A stretch of 45,572 nucleotides of DNA from Phycisphaerales bacterium (GTDB lineage: Bacteria; Planctomycetota; Phycisphaerae; Phycisphaerales; SM1A02): contig SIAR01000018.1 of the NCBI GenBank assembly GCA_009691705.1, forward strand, positions 1 through 45,572, given 5' to 3'. The notes under the pieces were generated by a model. It saw only the letters and a program-made list of their open reading frames with translations, was not told the DNA's origin and did no database searches. This document shows positions 8,984 to 17,503 of this stretch, in pieces; the stretch's first letter is position 1; the number at the start of each line of letters is the position of its first letter. A program made the position numbers and the translations under genes.

Positions 8984-9898
8984 TCAGTTCGGCGACTCGC
9001 CGGGAGAGTTGGGTCCTATAACACGCATGATACTCTCAAGCGAGGGGGGCGGAGAGTTCAGAATCCGGCGAATCCACCCGAAGTTGACGACGAGGTACAT
9101 CGCTCCCATCAAGAGGAGTCCTCCTGACACGAATTCAATAACGCGCGAAACGAGGGCGAGATTGTGCGACCCAGTTCTGCCGAGCATTGTTGCACCGAGC
9201 GCAGCGACGAGCGCAATTGCGCCCGCAATCACCATCGTTTCGATCGATTGGCGCGCGGGACCAGCGTGGCGAAAACGTCGGCATCTGCGGCCGAGCACGG
9301 TCACGAAGGTGCGCAAGCCAACGGCGGCGACTGCCGATCCGAGCAACTGCACCGCGAGGCAGGCAAACGAGAGTCCATCGGGCGATATGCGCACAAACTC
9401 GGCTGCGGGGATGACAATTGCGACCGTCGCACCGGCCGCCCCCAAGAACCAGATTCCGACTCCTGCCATTAGCCACCGACCAGCATTTCGAGTCTCGGCG
9501 AGAAGAATCGCATCATCGCGTCTGCTGAGTTGCACCGATCCAATTGATAGCAACACGACGCCGATGAGTGCGAGCACGCTTCCAAGTTGATCGGCAAGTG
9601 CTTCTTCAGGTGGACGACCGCTGACTAGGTTGACGAGTTCGCGGCCTGCGGCTGGGGCGGTCGTGCCAACGGTCCAGAGCAGTATCCCAGCGCCAACCGT
9701 CAAGATTCCACGGGCAATTCGCTTGGCATGCACGGGATGGGCGAGCGCCTGCGATGGCATATCGAGGGTCTCGACAAGCGTGTTCATCACCAGGGTTCCG
9801 CACTCGGGGCACGCGGCTGTAACAGGCAATCCGCGCAAGACGTACTTGCACTCGATGCATTTGAGTTCGTGCGTGACCGCACGTAAAGTCTCGTCCAT
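8984..9898 (-). CDS. Zinc-ribbon membrane protein, unknown function
   Basis: I do not recognise a named family. The 304-residue product begins with a soluble zinc-ribbon-like motif (C14-x2-C17 and C30-x2-C33) and then has about six hydrophobic segments long enough to cross the membrane (roughly 60-80, 107-127, 142-165, 177-198, 221-241 and 254-275). Similar short ribbon plus multi-TM proteins are common in planctomycetes; their job is unknown. It stands alone on the minus strand, divergent from the Lon-N gene. A TACGCT hexamer ends 6 nt before the ATG, so its mRNA may be leaderless. Confidence 0.8.
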   Translation of the reverse strand: MDETLRAVTHELKCIECKYVLRGLPVTAACPECGTLVMNTLVETLDMPSQALAHPVHAKRIARGILTVGAGILLWTVGTTAPAAGRELVNLVSGRPPEEALADQLGSVLALIGVVLLSIGSVQLSRRDDAILLAETRNAGRWLMAGVGIWFLGAAGATVAIVIPAAEFVRISPDGLSFACLAVQLLGSAVAAVGLRTFVTVLGRRCRRFRHAGPARQSIETMVIAGAIALVAALGATMLGRTGSHNLALVSRVIEFVSGGLLLMGAMYLVVNFGWIRRILNSPPPSLESIMRVIGPNSPGESPN

Positions 9899-9904
9899 TC
9901 ACCG

Positions 9905-9910
9905 AGCGTA
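9905..9910 (-). promoter_or_regulatory. Putative -10 element, zinc-ribbon membrane gene
   Basis: TACGCT on the minus strand, 6 nt from the ATG at 9898. No Shine-Dalgarno sequence fits in the gap. Confidence 0.55.
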
Positions 9911-10038
9911 TCCGCAGCGCGCATGGGCAAGATCGCAGCGCGCGGGCTTGATTCTGAGTTCCAATGGCGGCGCTGCGGGCGCGCGAGAGCGTCCAAGAAT
10001 GTCCGACAGGAAACACGACGTTGCCTCGAGCACAGGAA

Positions 10039-10044
10039 TAGCAT
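10039..10044 (+). promoter_or_regulatory. Putative -10 element, Lon-N-domain gene
   Basis: TAGCAT, 8 nt before the ATG at 10053. It argues for that ATG over the in-frame ATG at 9999. Confidence 0.45.
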
Positions 10045-10052
10045 CCTGCTCA

Positions 10053-10763
10053 ATGGCCGAGATGGTGTCAATCAATTTCGCCGAGCCTGTTGCGATCATC
10101 CCGCTTCCCGGAGTCGTGCTCTTGCCGCACACGGCGCTTCCGCTGCACATTTTTGAGCAGCGCTATCGACAAATGATTCGCCATGCCCTTGGTGGATCGC
10201 CTTCCGCGTCGATTCAACCCATCGCCATCGCCTCGATCATGCCCGACGCGAAGTCGACGCTGCGCGATCCGCCGCTGCGCGAAGTCGTCTGTGTTGCACA
10301 CATCGTGCAGCACCAAACCCACACCGACGGGCGATTCGACATCGTGTTGCAAGGTCTCTGCCGCGCCGCGATTGAGTCTCTGCACGAGCCCACTGCCAAA
10401 CGCCTCTATCGGCAGGCGATCCTGCGACCGATCGAGAATCCTGTCGCTGTGGTTCCTGGCCTTCGAAGGATGCGCGATGAGATGCGGGCGCTGCTCTCAG
10501 GGTTGCGTTTTCAACGGATGCAGAGCGCACGGGCGGTATTGGCGTGGATCGAGCGCAAAGAACTCTCGCATCAGGCCGCGCTCGAACTCGTCGCCTTTGC
10601 GTTGGTGAAAGATGATGAGTTGCGATATCGCATTCTTTCAGAGAGCGACGCATACGAACGGGCGAAACTCATCTGGACCGACTTGCACCGAACCGATCGA
10701 TTCATCGCCAAAGCCGAACTGCAGTTGGGCAAAGATGCGCCGCGCGGCGTGAGTTGGAATTAG
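10053..10763 (+). CDS. Lon N-terminal (substrate-binding) domain protein
   Basis: A stand-alone relative of the N-terminal domain of Lon protease. The conserved start of that domain is clear (IIPLPGVVLLPHTALPLHIFE, spanning about 12-32), followed by RYRQMIRHAL and the VAHIVQHQTHTDGRFDIVLQG segment, then a helical second half. There is no AAA+ or Ser-Lys protease domain, so it is not Lon itself. Such proteins are often near housekeeping genes and their role is unproven. Start: 10053 is chosen because of the TAGCAT element 8 nt upstream; an upstream in-frame ATG at 9999 would add 18 residues that look non-conserved. 236 residues. Confidence 0.85.
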   Translation: MAEMVSINFAEPVAIIPLPGVVLLPHTALPLHIFEQRYRQMIRHALGGSPSASIQPIAIASIMPDAKSTLRDPPLREVVCVAHIVQHQTHTDGRFDIVLQGLCRAAIESLHEPTAKRLYRQAILRPIENPVAVVPGLRRMRDEMRALLSGLRFQRMQSARAVLAWIERKELSHQAALELVAFALVKDDELRYRILSESDAYERAKLIWTDLHRTDRFIAKAELQLGKDAPRGVSWN

Positions 10764-10858
10764 TCGCTCGGTCGACGCAATCCAGACACGCTACGGGCTC
10801 GAGTCGGTCCGCGCAGTTCGGTCTGCAGGACGCTTTGTTTCGTTCCCAACTATCGCCA

Positions 10859-10864
10859 TATCCT
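10859..10864 (+). promoter_or_regulatory. Putative -10 element, HAD-lemA-ruvB operon
   Basis: TATCCT, 6 nt before the ATG at 10871; a TTGTTT at 10835-10840 with an 18-bp spacer could be the -35. Confidence 0.6.
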
Positions 10865-10870
10865 TTCTTC

Positions 10871-11587
10871 ATGCGCGCATCGATCCAGGCACTCGTCATC
10901 TTCGATATCGATGGCACACTCGCCCAAACCAACGCAATCGACGAGGCGTGCTATGCGCAGGCGGTGCGGGATGTGCTGGGCTTCGAAGGATTCTCAACCG
11001 ACTGGGGGACGTACAAGCACTCCACCGACAACGGCATCCTGAGTGAACTCATCGGCACGCACGGTCGTCGCGCAGCGACGTTGCGCGAGATGCGCGCTGT
11101 GCGCGCCCGATTCATCGAACTCATCGCAGCAGAGTCACGCTCGCCCGCGCAGATGTGGAGTGCGGTCGATGGCGCCTCCGCCATGCTCGCCCAACTGCCA
11201 GCAATGGGATGGCAGGTCGCGATCGCAACCGGTGGATGGGGTCCATCGGCGCGGTGCAAGTTGAACCGAGTGGGAGTCTCAATCGCCGGCCACGCCTTTG
11301 CCTGCGCCGACGACGCATTTGCGCGGCTCGACATCATCAATATGGCGATTCACCGCGCGCGCGACCGAAAATTTTTGCCTGATATTCCCGTGATTTACGT
11401 CGGCGACGGTCGGTGGGATATCGACGCAGCACGAGCGGGCGGGTACGGTTTTGTCGGAATCGGTCAGGGCGAGCGCGCGTTGCGCTTGATTTCGGCTGGT
11501 TCACAGGCAGTGTTGAGCGATTATCGCGATCTGCCGAAGTTTGAAGGCGCGCTTCTCGATGCGCGGCAGGAATTTCAGAGGCCCTAA
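10871..11587 (+). CDS. HAD-superfamily hydrolase
   Basis: Phosphohydrolase of the haloacid dehalogenase superfamily, 238 residues. Motif I is FDIDGTLAQTN with the nucleophile D12 and acid/base D14; a helical cap follows (about 20-90); the motif II region is VAIATGGWG; motif IV is YVGDGRWDIDAARAGG, with Asp residues for the metal. The fold matches phosphoglycolate-phosphatase-like members, but the substrate cannot be read from sequence. The start follows a TATCCT element with a 6-nt gap. It is the first gene of an apparent operon with lemA (19 nt downstream) and ruvB. Phosphoglycolate phosphatases are sometimes linked to DNA-repair by-products, which would suit ruvB, but this is speculative. 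Confidence 0.87.
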   Translation: MRASIQALVIFDIDGTLAQTNAIDEACYAQAVRDVLGFEGFSTDWGTYKHSTDNGILSELIGTHGRRAATLREMRAVRARFIELIAAESRSPAQMWSAVDGASAMLAQLPAMGWQVAIATGGWGPSARCKLNRVGVSIAGHAFACADDAFARLDIINMAIHRARDRKFLPDIPVIYVGDGRWDIDAARAGGYGFVGIGQGERALRLISAGSQAVLSDYRDLPKFEGALLDARQEFQRP

Positions 11588-11606
11588 GCCTCAAAGGAGT
11601 TTTCGA

Positions 11607-12185
11607 ATGGGTGGAGCACTACTCGGCGGCATTGGACTCGTGATCCTCATTGTGGTCGGTGTCGTAATCATCGCGGCGATTTTCATCGTGAGCGTTTACA
11701 ACGGACTGCAACGACTGCGCGTCGCGGCAGAGAGTGCATTGAGCGGAATCGACGTGCAGTTGAAGCGTCGCCACGATCTGATTCCAAACCTCGTCAGCAC
11801 TGTGCAGGGTTACGCAGCGCACGAGAAGGGCACACTCGAAGCGGTCATCAAAGCTCGCGCCTCAGCAATGCAAGCGGGGAGCGTTGCAGAGAAGTCAGCC
11901 GCCGAGGGTCAACTCACTGGCGCACTCGGTCGGTTGATGGCAATCGCCGAGGCCTATCCCGATCTGAAAGCGAATCAGAACTTCTTGCAATTGCAGGGAG
12001 AACTCTCAAATCTCGAAAACGCAATCTCAAGTTCGCGCGGTGGATACAACGGATCTGCCGGCGGATTCAACACAACGCTCGCGCAGTTTCCAGCCAACAT
12101 CATCGGCGGACTCTTCGGATTCAAGCCGTTTGATTTCTTCAAGGCTGACGAAGCTGACCGCGCTGTTCCAGCGGTGAAGTTCTAA
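11607..12185 (+). CDS. lemA: LemA family protein
   Basis: 192-residue LemA-type membrane-anchored protein. A Gly start is followed by one N-terminal transmembrane segment (about 6-32), then the family motif ALSGIDVQLKRRHDLIPNLV (about 49-68), an AHEKGTLEAVIKARA helix, YPDLKANQNFLQLQGELSNL, and a C-terminal QFPANIIGGLFGFK segment. The position usually written as RRFYN in LemA reads RGGYNGSAGGFN here. The family's role is unclear; LemA proteins are linked to envelope stress and export. A strong AAAGGAG lies 7 nt before the ATG. It sits between the HAD gene and ruvB. Confidence 0.93.
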   Translation: MGGALLGGIGLVILIVVGVVIIAAIFIVSVYNGLQRLRVAAESALSGIDVQLKRRHDLIPNLVSTVQGYAAHEKGTLEAVIKARASAMQAGSVAEKSAAEGQLTGALGRLMAIAEAYPDLKANQNFLQLQGELSNLENAISSSRGGYNGSAGGFNTTLAQFPANIIGGLFGFKPFDFFKADEADRAVPAVKF

Positions 12186-12221
12186 GCGGCACGGCGCAAG
12201 CACTAAGTCACAAAGGCACGG

Positions 12222-13280
12222 ATGGCCAAAGAACGAATCGTCTCTGCGACCGAACAACCCTCTGATGAAGAGGTGGTCGCACCATCCATCCGTCCTCGCA
12301 CCCTCAGCGAGTACGTCGGTCAAGCCGCGCTCAAAGAAAGACTCGGGATCGCACTCGAAGCCGCCCGCAAGCGCAGTCGTTCGATGGAGCATGTGCTTCT
12401 GTATGGACCGCCCGGGCTCGGCAAGACAACGCTCGCACACGTCATCGCAAGTGAACTTGGATCGCACGCATCGGTGACCAGTGGCCCTGCCCTCACGAAG
12501 GCCGGAGACCTGGTGGGAACACTCACCCGCATGCAAGATCGCGACGTGCTCTTCATCGATGAGATTCATAGATTGCCAGCGGCGGTTGAGGAGTTCATTT
12601 ATCCCGCGATGGAGGATTACCGAATCGACTTCACGGTCGATTCTGGGATGCATGCCAAGGTGGTCACGATCAACCTCAAGGCATTCACGTTGATCGGCGC
12701 GACCACCCGTCCCGGACTATTGACCGCGGCACTACGCACGCGCTTTGGAATCTCACATCACTTGGGGTTCTATCCAGTGGCAGATCTCTTGGCGATTCTC
12801 GAACGTGCCACTCGCATCATGCACATTGGACGGGTTGACGCGACGTCGCTTGGGATGATCGCCGCACGCAGCCGTGGCACTCCGCGCGTCGCGCTGCGAC
12901 TCTTGCGCCGCGTGCATGATTTTGCGATTGTGCGCGGCGATGGAACAGTGGTCGAGTCAACCGTTGAAGGGGCACTGCAACTCGAATCGGTCGACGCACT
13001 CGGTCTCGACGCGCTCGATCGCACCTATCTGCGAACGATTGCCACCGTGTACGAAGGTGGCCCCGTCGGCGTCGAAGCGCTCGCGGCAACCCTCGGTGAG
13101 GATGGGGGAACGCTCGAAGATGTGGTCGAGCCGTTCTTGTTGCAAACAGGATTCGTCGCCCGCACCCGTCAGGGTCGTCGCATCACGCGCGCCGGTGCAG
13201 AGCACATCGGAGTGGCGTTTCGTGCCCAAGCCGCGGCGGATGGAAGTGACGAAGAGACCCCTGGACTTTTTCGCGAGTAA
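12222..13280 (+). CDS. ruvB: Holliday junction branch-migration helicase RuvB
   Basis: AAA+ motor that drives branch migration of Holliday junctions together with RuvA. 352 residues: N-terminal RPRTLSEYVGQ, Walker A YGPPGLGKTTLAH, Walker B LFIDEIHRL, sensor/arginine-finger region IGATTRPGLLTAALRTRFG, then a lid domain and a C-terminal winged helix (GPVGVEALAATLGED through VARTRQGRRIT). All are canonical. An AAAGG site lies about 5 nt before the ATG, 36 nt after lemA. ruvA and ruvC are not in this window, so the ruv genes are split. Confidence 0.97.
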   Translation: MAKERIVSATEQPSDEEVVAPSIRPRTLSEYVGQAALKERLGIALEAARKRSRSMEHVLLYGPPGLGKTTLAHVIASELGSHASVTSGPALTKAGDLVGTLTRMQDRDVLFIDEIHRLPAAVEEFIYPAMEDYRIDFTVDSGMHAKVVTINLKAFTLIGATTRPGLLTAALRTRFGISHHLGFYPVADLLAILERATRIMHIGRVDATSLGMIAARSRGTPRVALRLLRRVHDFAIVRGDGTVVESTVEGALQLESVDALGLDALDRTYLRTIATVYEGGPVGVEALAATLGEDGGTLEDVVEPFLLQTGFVARTRQGRRITRAGAEHIGVAFRAQAAADGSDEETPGLFRE

Positions 13281-13304
13281 TCGCGTCCCATTGGCAGCGA
13301 CCAT

Positions 13305-13347
13305 GGTTCGCAAGCTCAGCGCCGCGGCGCAATCACTCTTGCGAACC
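13305..13347. terminator. Long stem-loop between convergent ruvB and lptD-like genes
   Basis: Perfect 10-bp arms GGTTCGCAAG (13305-13314) and CTTGCGAACC (13338-13347), enclosing a 12-bp palindrome GCGCCGCGGCGC (13319-13330). The right arm lies inside the last codons of the lptD-like gene. No T-run is present on either strand, so it is a candidate bidirectional 3' structure rather than a classical terminator. Confidence 0.45.
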
Positions 13348-16300
13348 GAATCCTGGGATGCCACCACCGGGCGCACCGGGAGAAAAGCTCGTTCCGCCGC
13401 CGCCAGCGCCAGGAATTCGAATCGATGCGAAGAAGGAAGTGTTGTCGACGATCTGATTGAACGATGCGCCGATCGATAGATGAAAGTCTGGAAAGGTGCG
13501 GGTGAGAGCGACCGATGCACTGCGAAAGTTCGACTCGACCAGGTCGTACTGCGGACTGACTGTGAGCGAATACTTTTTCGAGACTTGATATGCGACGCCA
13601 CCTTGAAGGAACTCATCGGCGGGGTAGGTCCCACTCGCATCAAAGGTGTTGACGTAGCGATACTCCAAGTAAAAATGCACGTCGGGCGATTGTTGAATGC
13701 TTCCGCCCAATGTTCCGCGACCGAGATTGTCGAGTCCGAATGTGTTGAGCGAGTTGCCGCGATCCTGCAAGAGGTAGGTGCCTTGCCCGTAAAAAGTGAG
13801 GGCATCACTGAATTGCCAGTTACCGCTTGCGTAGATATGGTCGCCCCACTGCGAATACTCAGGACGCCATGAGTAGAAGGTTGGCATCGGAGTCTGCGCG
13901 TACTGCAAACCAAATGGATCAGTCACAGTCTGCGTCGATTGCAATGAGTCGTTCTGATTGTCGACCACGACGCCGCCGTTGAGGACAACCCAATCGACGG
14001 ACTTCCAGTTACCTGGTCCACCGCGCATTGTCTGCAACTTTGTGGTGAGTCCGGCCTGCGCAACCGCCGCGCCCGACACCGCTTCGATCTCTTGGTCATA
14101 CACAGGCATGTCGAGCACGCTCGTTGAGTTCCATCCATACCAGAGCATCGCATTGGGCTGAATGACATGATGCAAACGGTTGAGATCGAGAAACGAACTA
14201 CGCACCGAGTTGTATTTCGACGTGAACTCGGTCGAGAAACGGCTTCCTGCGCCGAGCAGTGTGCGCAGATTCGAACCATCGGTCGAGTACTGGTCGAAGT
14301 TATTCAACATGTATCCCGTGGCTTGTCCATGAACGAACGGCACAGCCTTGATTGGACCGATCGTGAGCGGTACTGCGAGTTCTTGTCGTGTGTATAAGCG
14401 CGAGCGCATGAGATCGTCGTAGCCCGCACTGTCGTAAGCCTGCGTGATCGACTGCGACGAATTGAATGCGGCGTTCTCTGAGAACGCGCGCGCGTTGATA
14501 CCGAGATCGGCTGGTGTGCCCGATTGCACCTGCAAGCGCATGATGTTCACCGAGTAGTCCTGCGTCCACGTCATGCGATCACCGAAGAGTGACTCGCCGT
14601 AGCGGTGGTAGGCCAACTCTGGAAACTTGTCGACCGAGTATGGTCGCGAAGCGATCATGTAGGCGTTGCTGAGAAAGTCGTTGGGGTTGTACTTGACGAG
14701 CAACGAGAGCGAGTTGTTGCCACTCTCCCAGTTGAGATAGCCGCTGGTTTCATACTCGCGCCGCTGCAGGTAATCATCCCAACGAAAGACCGAGACAAAA
14801 TTCTGGTCGCTGAAGTAAGCGAGTTGCAAGTCGAGCGTCGCATCACTCGCGAGTTTTCCGCGCCAATCTCCGACCGCCTCTCCGCGGGTGGTGTTTGGAC
14901 TCGTCACGATGCCACCCGCCGCAGTCTGCTCTTCATTCTGAAAGTCGTAATAGCCCATCGCTTGCAGTGTTCCCTTGCCACCGAAGAGAATTGTGCTCGC
15001 CTGCACACCGAGACCGACCGCGTTCTTCGAGTACGCCTCCTGCAAGAGTGTGAGTTCAGTCCCGTCGGATGGATGCTCGACACCCATGAGGTCGAAGAGG
15101 TCCCAAGCCGAGTCGATCATTGCACCTTGGTAGTCCTGGAACCCAACATTGATCCGCTTGAGCGGAATCTGATTTGGAGAACCTGCAATCTGCGGCCAGT
15201 AGAAAAACGGTACTCCACTAGCGCGCAATGTCGCATCGGTGCCTGTCATATACGAACCGCCAGGCATATCGGGATTCTGTGTGATTGTCAGCCGCTGCAC
15301 TCCCACTGAGAGGTGCGGGGTGAAAAACTCACTCGTCGAAACGCGGGCATTCGTCGCCGTAAACTCGTCTGAGGCGAGTTGGCGCATCTCATCGGCCCGG
15401 GCATAGGCGAGGATGCCGCCGCGCATCGTCGTGCGCATGACCGCATCCATCACGATTGCTTGATTGCGCGCCATGTCGTAGTAGATGCGTCGTCCGCGCA
15501 GTGTGTATTGGTAGTCCGTCGCAACGACATCTCCCTCGAGGTAGATGCCCGTGACATCCTGCGCGTCGAGCATGCCAGCCTCGTTCGAGTGCGCGTCAGA
15601 TGGCGGGTCGCTGGCGGCTTTGGGCGCGAGAAAGATCACCGCCCGATCTGCTGAAAGCTGCAATTCTCGCACCTTTCCTTCACCCGGAGGACTCACATAG
15701 TCAACGCGCACCGACCCAGTCAGCATGACGCAGTCGTCTTTCGTTTCGATCGTCGTGTCGTTCGCGGCGAATGACAGCGTTCCCTTTGGTCTGAAGATCA
15801 CGCCATCGTCGATCGGCACTTGAACTGTGCCGGCTGGAAGGGCGGGCAGTGGCGGTAGCGCTGATATTGCCCCGCCAACAACAAGCGTCGGTTCGACGAT
15901 GAGCGGTGGCGTGTCGAGTTGCGGTCGTGAACGCAAGAGTGCTCCGCGGGCAACAGATTCGAGGTAACTCTTGAGCCGCACGACTCCTTGACGAAGAATG
16001 GGATTGTCTATCGGCGCGTGCGACTCGAGCATCGTGATCGAGAGAGTCACTTCACCGCGGGTGCTTCCTGTCACCAAGAGGTCGCTGCCGCTGGCGCCGA
16101 GTCCGGCGCGTCGCGTTGGTTCTTGGGCCTCAGGAAAGTAGACGGCGATCTGGTTGATGAGTCCTCCGCTGCTTGGAATGCGATCGATCCAGATGACCGC
16201 CACATCGCTCGAGAAGTAGTAGCCACCGAATCGCACCCGCACGTCCCCTTCGATCTGCAGGCGCTTGGTGTCATCGACATCCCACGCCCAGGCGCGCACG

Positions 16301-16476
16301 CCGTTGATCACGATGTCGCTTGAAACTGGTTCAGTCGGAAGCACAAATCCTCCGAGCGATTGGCCAGTAATGGCAACGTCCCGAAGTTCTTGGGCAGTCG
16401 CGGTCGTCGCGGCAACAGCCACGATCACGAGCGCTTTCGTCAGATGTCGAAGAAGAAATCCGGTCGTCAGGCGCAT
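13333..16476 (-). CDS. LptD/OstA-like outer-membrane assembly protein
   Basis: 1047 residues with a signal peptide (MRLTTGFLLRHL, cleaved near ATTATAQE). Segments around 280-400 resemble LptA/OstA jellyroll repeats (GSVRVDY, DQYTLRG-type strands, 'YLEGDVV' with 'RIYYDMARNQAIV'), followed by an LptD-like junction (GVPFFYWPQIAG) and a long aromatic, Tyr/Gln/Asn-rich region typical of an outer-membrane barrel. LptD inserts lipopolysaccharide into the outer leaflet. The last barrel-like strand (DNTSFFASIRI) is followed by about 30 Gly/Pro/Ser residues, unusual because the last strand normally ends the protein. Start at 16476: signal peptide begins there and a TACCAT element lies 9 nt upstream; an in-frame codon at 16539 would overlap the upstream gene. 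Divergence is high, so the LptD assignment is family-level. Confidence 0.78.
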   Translation of the reverse strand: MRLTTGFLLRHLTKALVIVAVAATTATAQELRDVAITGQSLGGFVLPTEPVSSDIVINGVRAWAWDVDDTKRLQIEGDVRVRFGGYYFSSDVAVIWIDRIPSSGGLINQIAVYFPEAQEPTRRAGLGASGSDLLVTGSTRGEVTLSITMLESHAPIDNPILRQGVVRLKSYLESVARGALLRSRPQLDTPPLIVEPTLVVGGAISALPPLPALPAGTVQVPIDDGVIFRPKGTLSFAANDTTIETKDDCVMLTGSVRVDYVSPPGEGKVRELQLSADRAVIFLAPKAASDPPSDAHSNEAGMLDAQDVTGIYLEGDVVATDYQYTLRGRRIYYDMARNQAIVMDAVMRTTMRGGILAYARADEMRQLASDEFTATNARVSTSEFFTPHLSVGVQRLTITQNPDMPGGSYMTGTDATLRASGVPFFYWPQIAGSPNQIPLKRINVGFQDYQGAMIDSAWDLFDLMGVEHPSDGTELTLLQEAYSKNAVGLGVQASTILFGGKGTLQAMGYYDFQNEEQTAAGGIVTSPNTTRGEAVGDWRGKLASDATLDLQLAYFSDQNFVSVFRWDDYLQRREYETSGYLNWESGNNSLSLLVKYNPNDFLSNAYMIASRPYSVDKFPELAYHRYGESLFGDRMTWTQDYSVNIMRLQVQSGTPADLGINARAFSENAAFNSSQSITQAYDSAGYDDLMRSRLYTRQELAVPLTIGPIKAVPFVHGQATGYMLNNFDQYSTDGSNLRTLLGAGSRFSTEFTSKYNSVRSSFLDLNRLHHVIQPNAMLWYGWNSTSVLDMPVYDQEIEAVSGAAVAQAGLTTKLQTMRGGPGNWKSVDWVVLNGGVVVDNQNDSLQSTQTVTDPFGLQYAQTPMPTFYSWRPEYSQWGDHIYASGNWQFSDALTFYGQGTYLLQDRGNSLNTFGLDNLGRGTLGGSIQQSPDVHFYLEYRYVNTFDASGTYPADEFLQGGVAYQVSKKYSLTVSPQYDLVESNFRSASVALTRTFPDFHLSIGASFNQIVDNTSFFASIRIPGAGGGGTSFSPGAPGGGIPGFGSQE

Positions 16477-16485
16477 GCGCCGAGG

Positions 16486-16491
16486 ATGGTA
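16486..16491 (-). promoter_or_regulatory. Putative -10 element, lptD-like gene
   Basis: TACCAT on the minus strand, 9 nt from the ATG at 16476, in the 25-nt gap after the prenyltransferase gene. It supports the shorter start. Confidence 0.5.
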
Positions 16492-16501
16492 CGAATCTTC
16501 G

Positions 16502-17476
16502 TCAGCCTCGGTATGCGATGGGTTGTGCGACTGATCCACCGAGTTCTTTCAGCAGAGTCATCGCACCGAATCCGACTCCTGCCACGATGAGCGCGATCAC
16601 TGCCCACCAGTTTTCTCCCCACGAGAAGAGCCATGCGGCGGCGTAGATCGACTGCCAGAGTGCGCCATATCGCGCAATCTTCTCGGCGGCAATCGCCGCA
16701 TTCGTTGCGCGCTTGACCTTGCGGTGCACAACCGCGATGAAGGCGATGATTGCGAGCAGTGGGATGAATGGTCCGTAGATCGGCGTCGAATCAGGCCAGA
16801 ACGATCCCGTCGATTTCGAGAGTCCAAATCCGATGATGACGGTGCTGCAGACAAGCCATCCACTAGCGAGCAACCACCTCGCGCGCATCGAGAGGGCGGG
16901 GCGCTTGGATTGCACAACGTGCATCATCGTGGCAACTGCAGTGCCATGAGTCATCGCCAGCCAAGCGGGAAGTGTGAAGGTGAACTGCTCATTTGGAATG
17001 AGCATGTTTCCGGCGTGCAACAGGCCAACGGTCAGTAGTCCGACCCCTGGGATGTACTTGGCGGTGCCGTTATAGAAGAGACTTCCTCCAGCGATCATCA
17101 GCGCGATGACGATCGCATCGGGACCGAACGAAACGACCCCCACCAGTGCCAAGAGCAGCGATGCGAGAGCAACGAGAAAGGCTTGCGCCGATCCGATGTT
17201 TCCTGCGGCAACAGGTCTGCGTGGGCTAAAAATGCGATCGTGCTTCGCGTCGAGCACGTCATTGACTGCCGCAGCGAATGAAAAAAGCCCAACAGCTGTG
17301 ACTGCAGAGCAGAGCAGCGCCTGCCAGAGTGGCATTGAGGCGACCGGCATGTAGTGGTAGTCGCTGCGACTGCGCGACAAGATGATGATGAGCCAAAGAT
17401 CGGTGATCGCGCCAAACGCCATCGAAAGTCGGGTCAATTCGACCGCTGACACGAATCTCCGTGACACACGCAGCAC
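16502..17476 (-). CDS. UbiA-family membrane prenyltransferase
   Basis: Integral membrane prenyltransferase, 324 residues, about nine hydrophobic segments. The first Asp-rich motif is intact: NDVLDAKHD (N72, D73, D76, D80), followed by SPRRPVAAG as in UbiA enzymes. The second region reads LFYNGTAKYIPGVG ... LLHAGNML rather than a clear second DxxxD motif, so it resembles the divergent UbiA-like branch (EboC-type proteins have a comparable pattern) more than 4-hydroxybenzoate transferases. Substrate unknown. The gene uses GTG with a TAGCCT element 6 nt upstream that overlaps the -10 of divergent ribH. The lptD-like gene follows after 25 nt. Confidence 0.85.
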   Translation of the reverse strand: MLRVSRRFVSAVELTRLSMAFGAITDLWLIIILSRSRSDYHYMPVASMPLWQALLCSAVTAVGLFSFAAAVNDVLDAKHDRIFSPRRPVAAGNIGSAQAFLVALASLLLALVGVVSFGPDAIVIALMIAGGSLFYNGTAKYIPGVGLLTVGLLHAGNMLIPNEQFTFTLPAWLAMTHGTAVATMMHVVQSKRPALSMRARWLLASGWLVCSTVIIGFGLSKSTGSFWPDSTPIYGPFIPLLAIIAFIAVVHRKVKRATNAAIAAEKIARYGALWQSIYAAAWLFSWGENWWAVIALIVAGVGFGAMTLLKELGGSVAQPIAYRG

Positions 17477-17482
17477 GGTCGC

Positions 17483-17488
17483 AGGCTA
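17483..17488 (-). promoter_or_regulatory. Putative -10 element, UbiA-family gene
   Basis: TAGCCT on the minus strand, 6 nt from the GTG at 17476. Its TA step (17487-17488) is also the TA of the plus-strand element for ribH. Confidence 0.55.
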
Positions 17489-17492
17489 CCAT
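17487..17492 (+). promoter_or_regulatory. Putative -10 element, ribH-nusB-ftsY operon
   Basis: TACCAT, 11 nt before the ATG at 17504. Only 27 nt separate the divergent start codons, so both promoters must lie here or inside the opposing gene. Confidence 0.55.
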
Positions 17493-17503
17493 TCCCAACC
17501 CCC

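Noticed and set aside
9999-10052. Start at 9999 for the Lon-N-domain protein
   Set aside because: The extra 18 residues look unrelated to the family and there is no ribosome site; the TAGCAT element 8 nt before 10053 favours the later ATG.
16477-16539. A longer lptD-like start at 16539
   Set aside because: It overlaps the UbiA-family gene and would put 21 charged residues before the signal peptide; the TACCAT element supports 16476.
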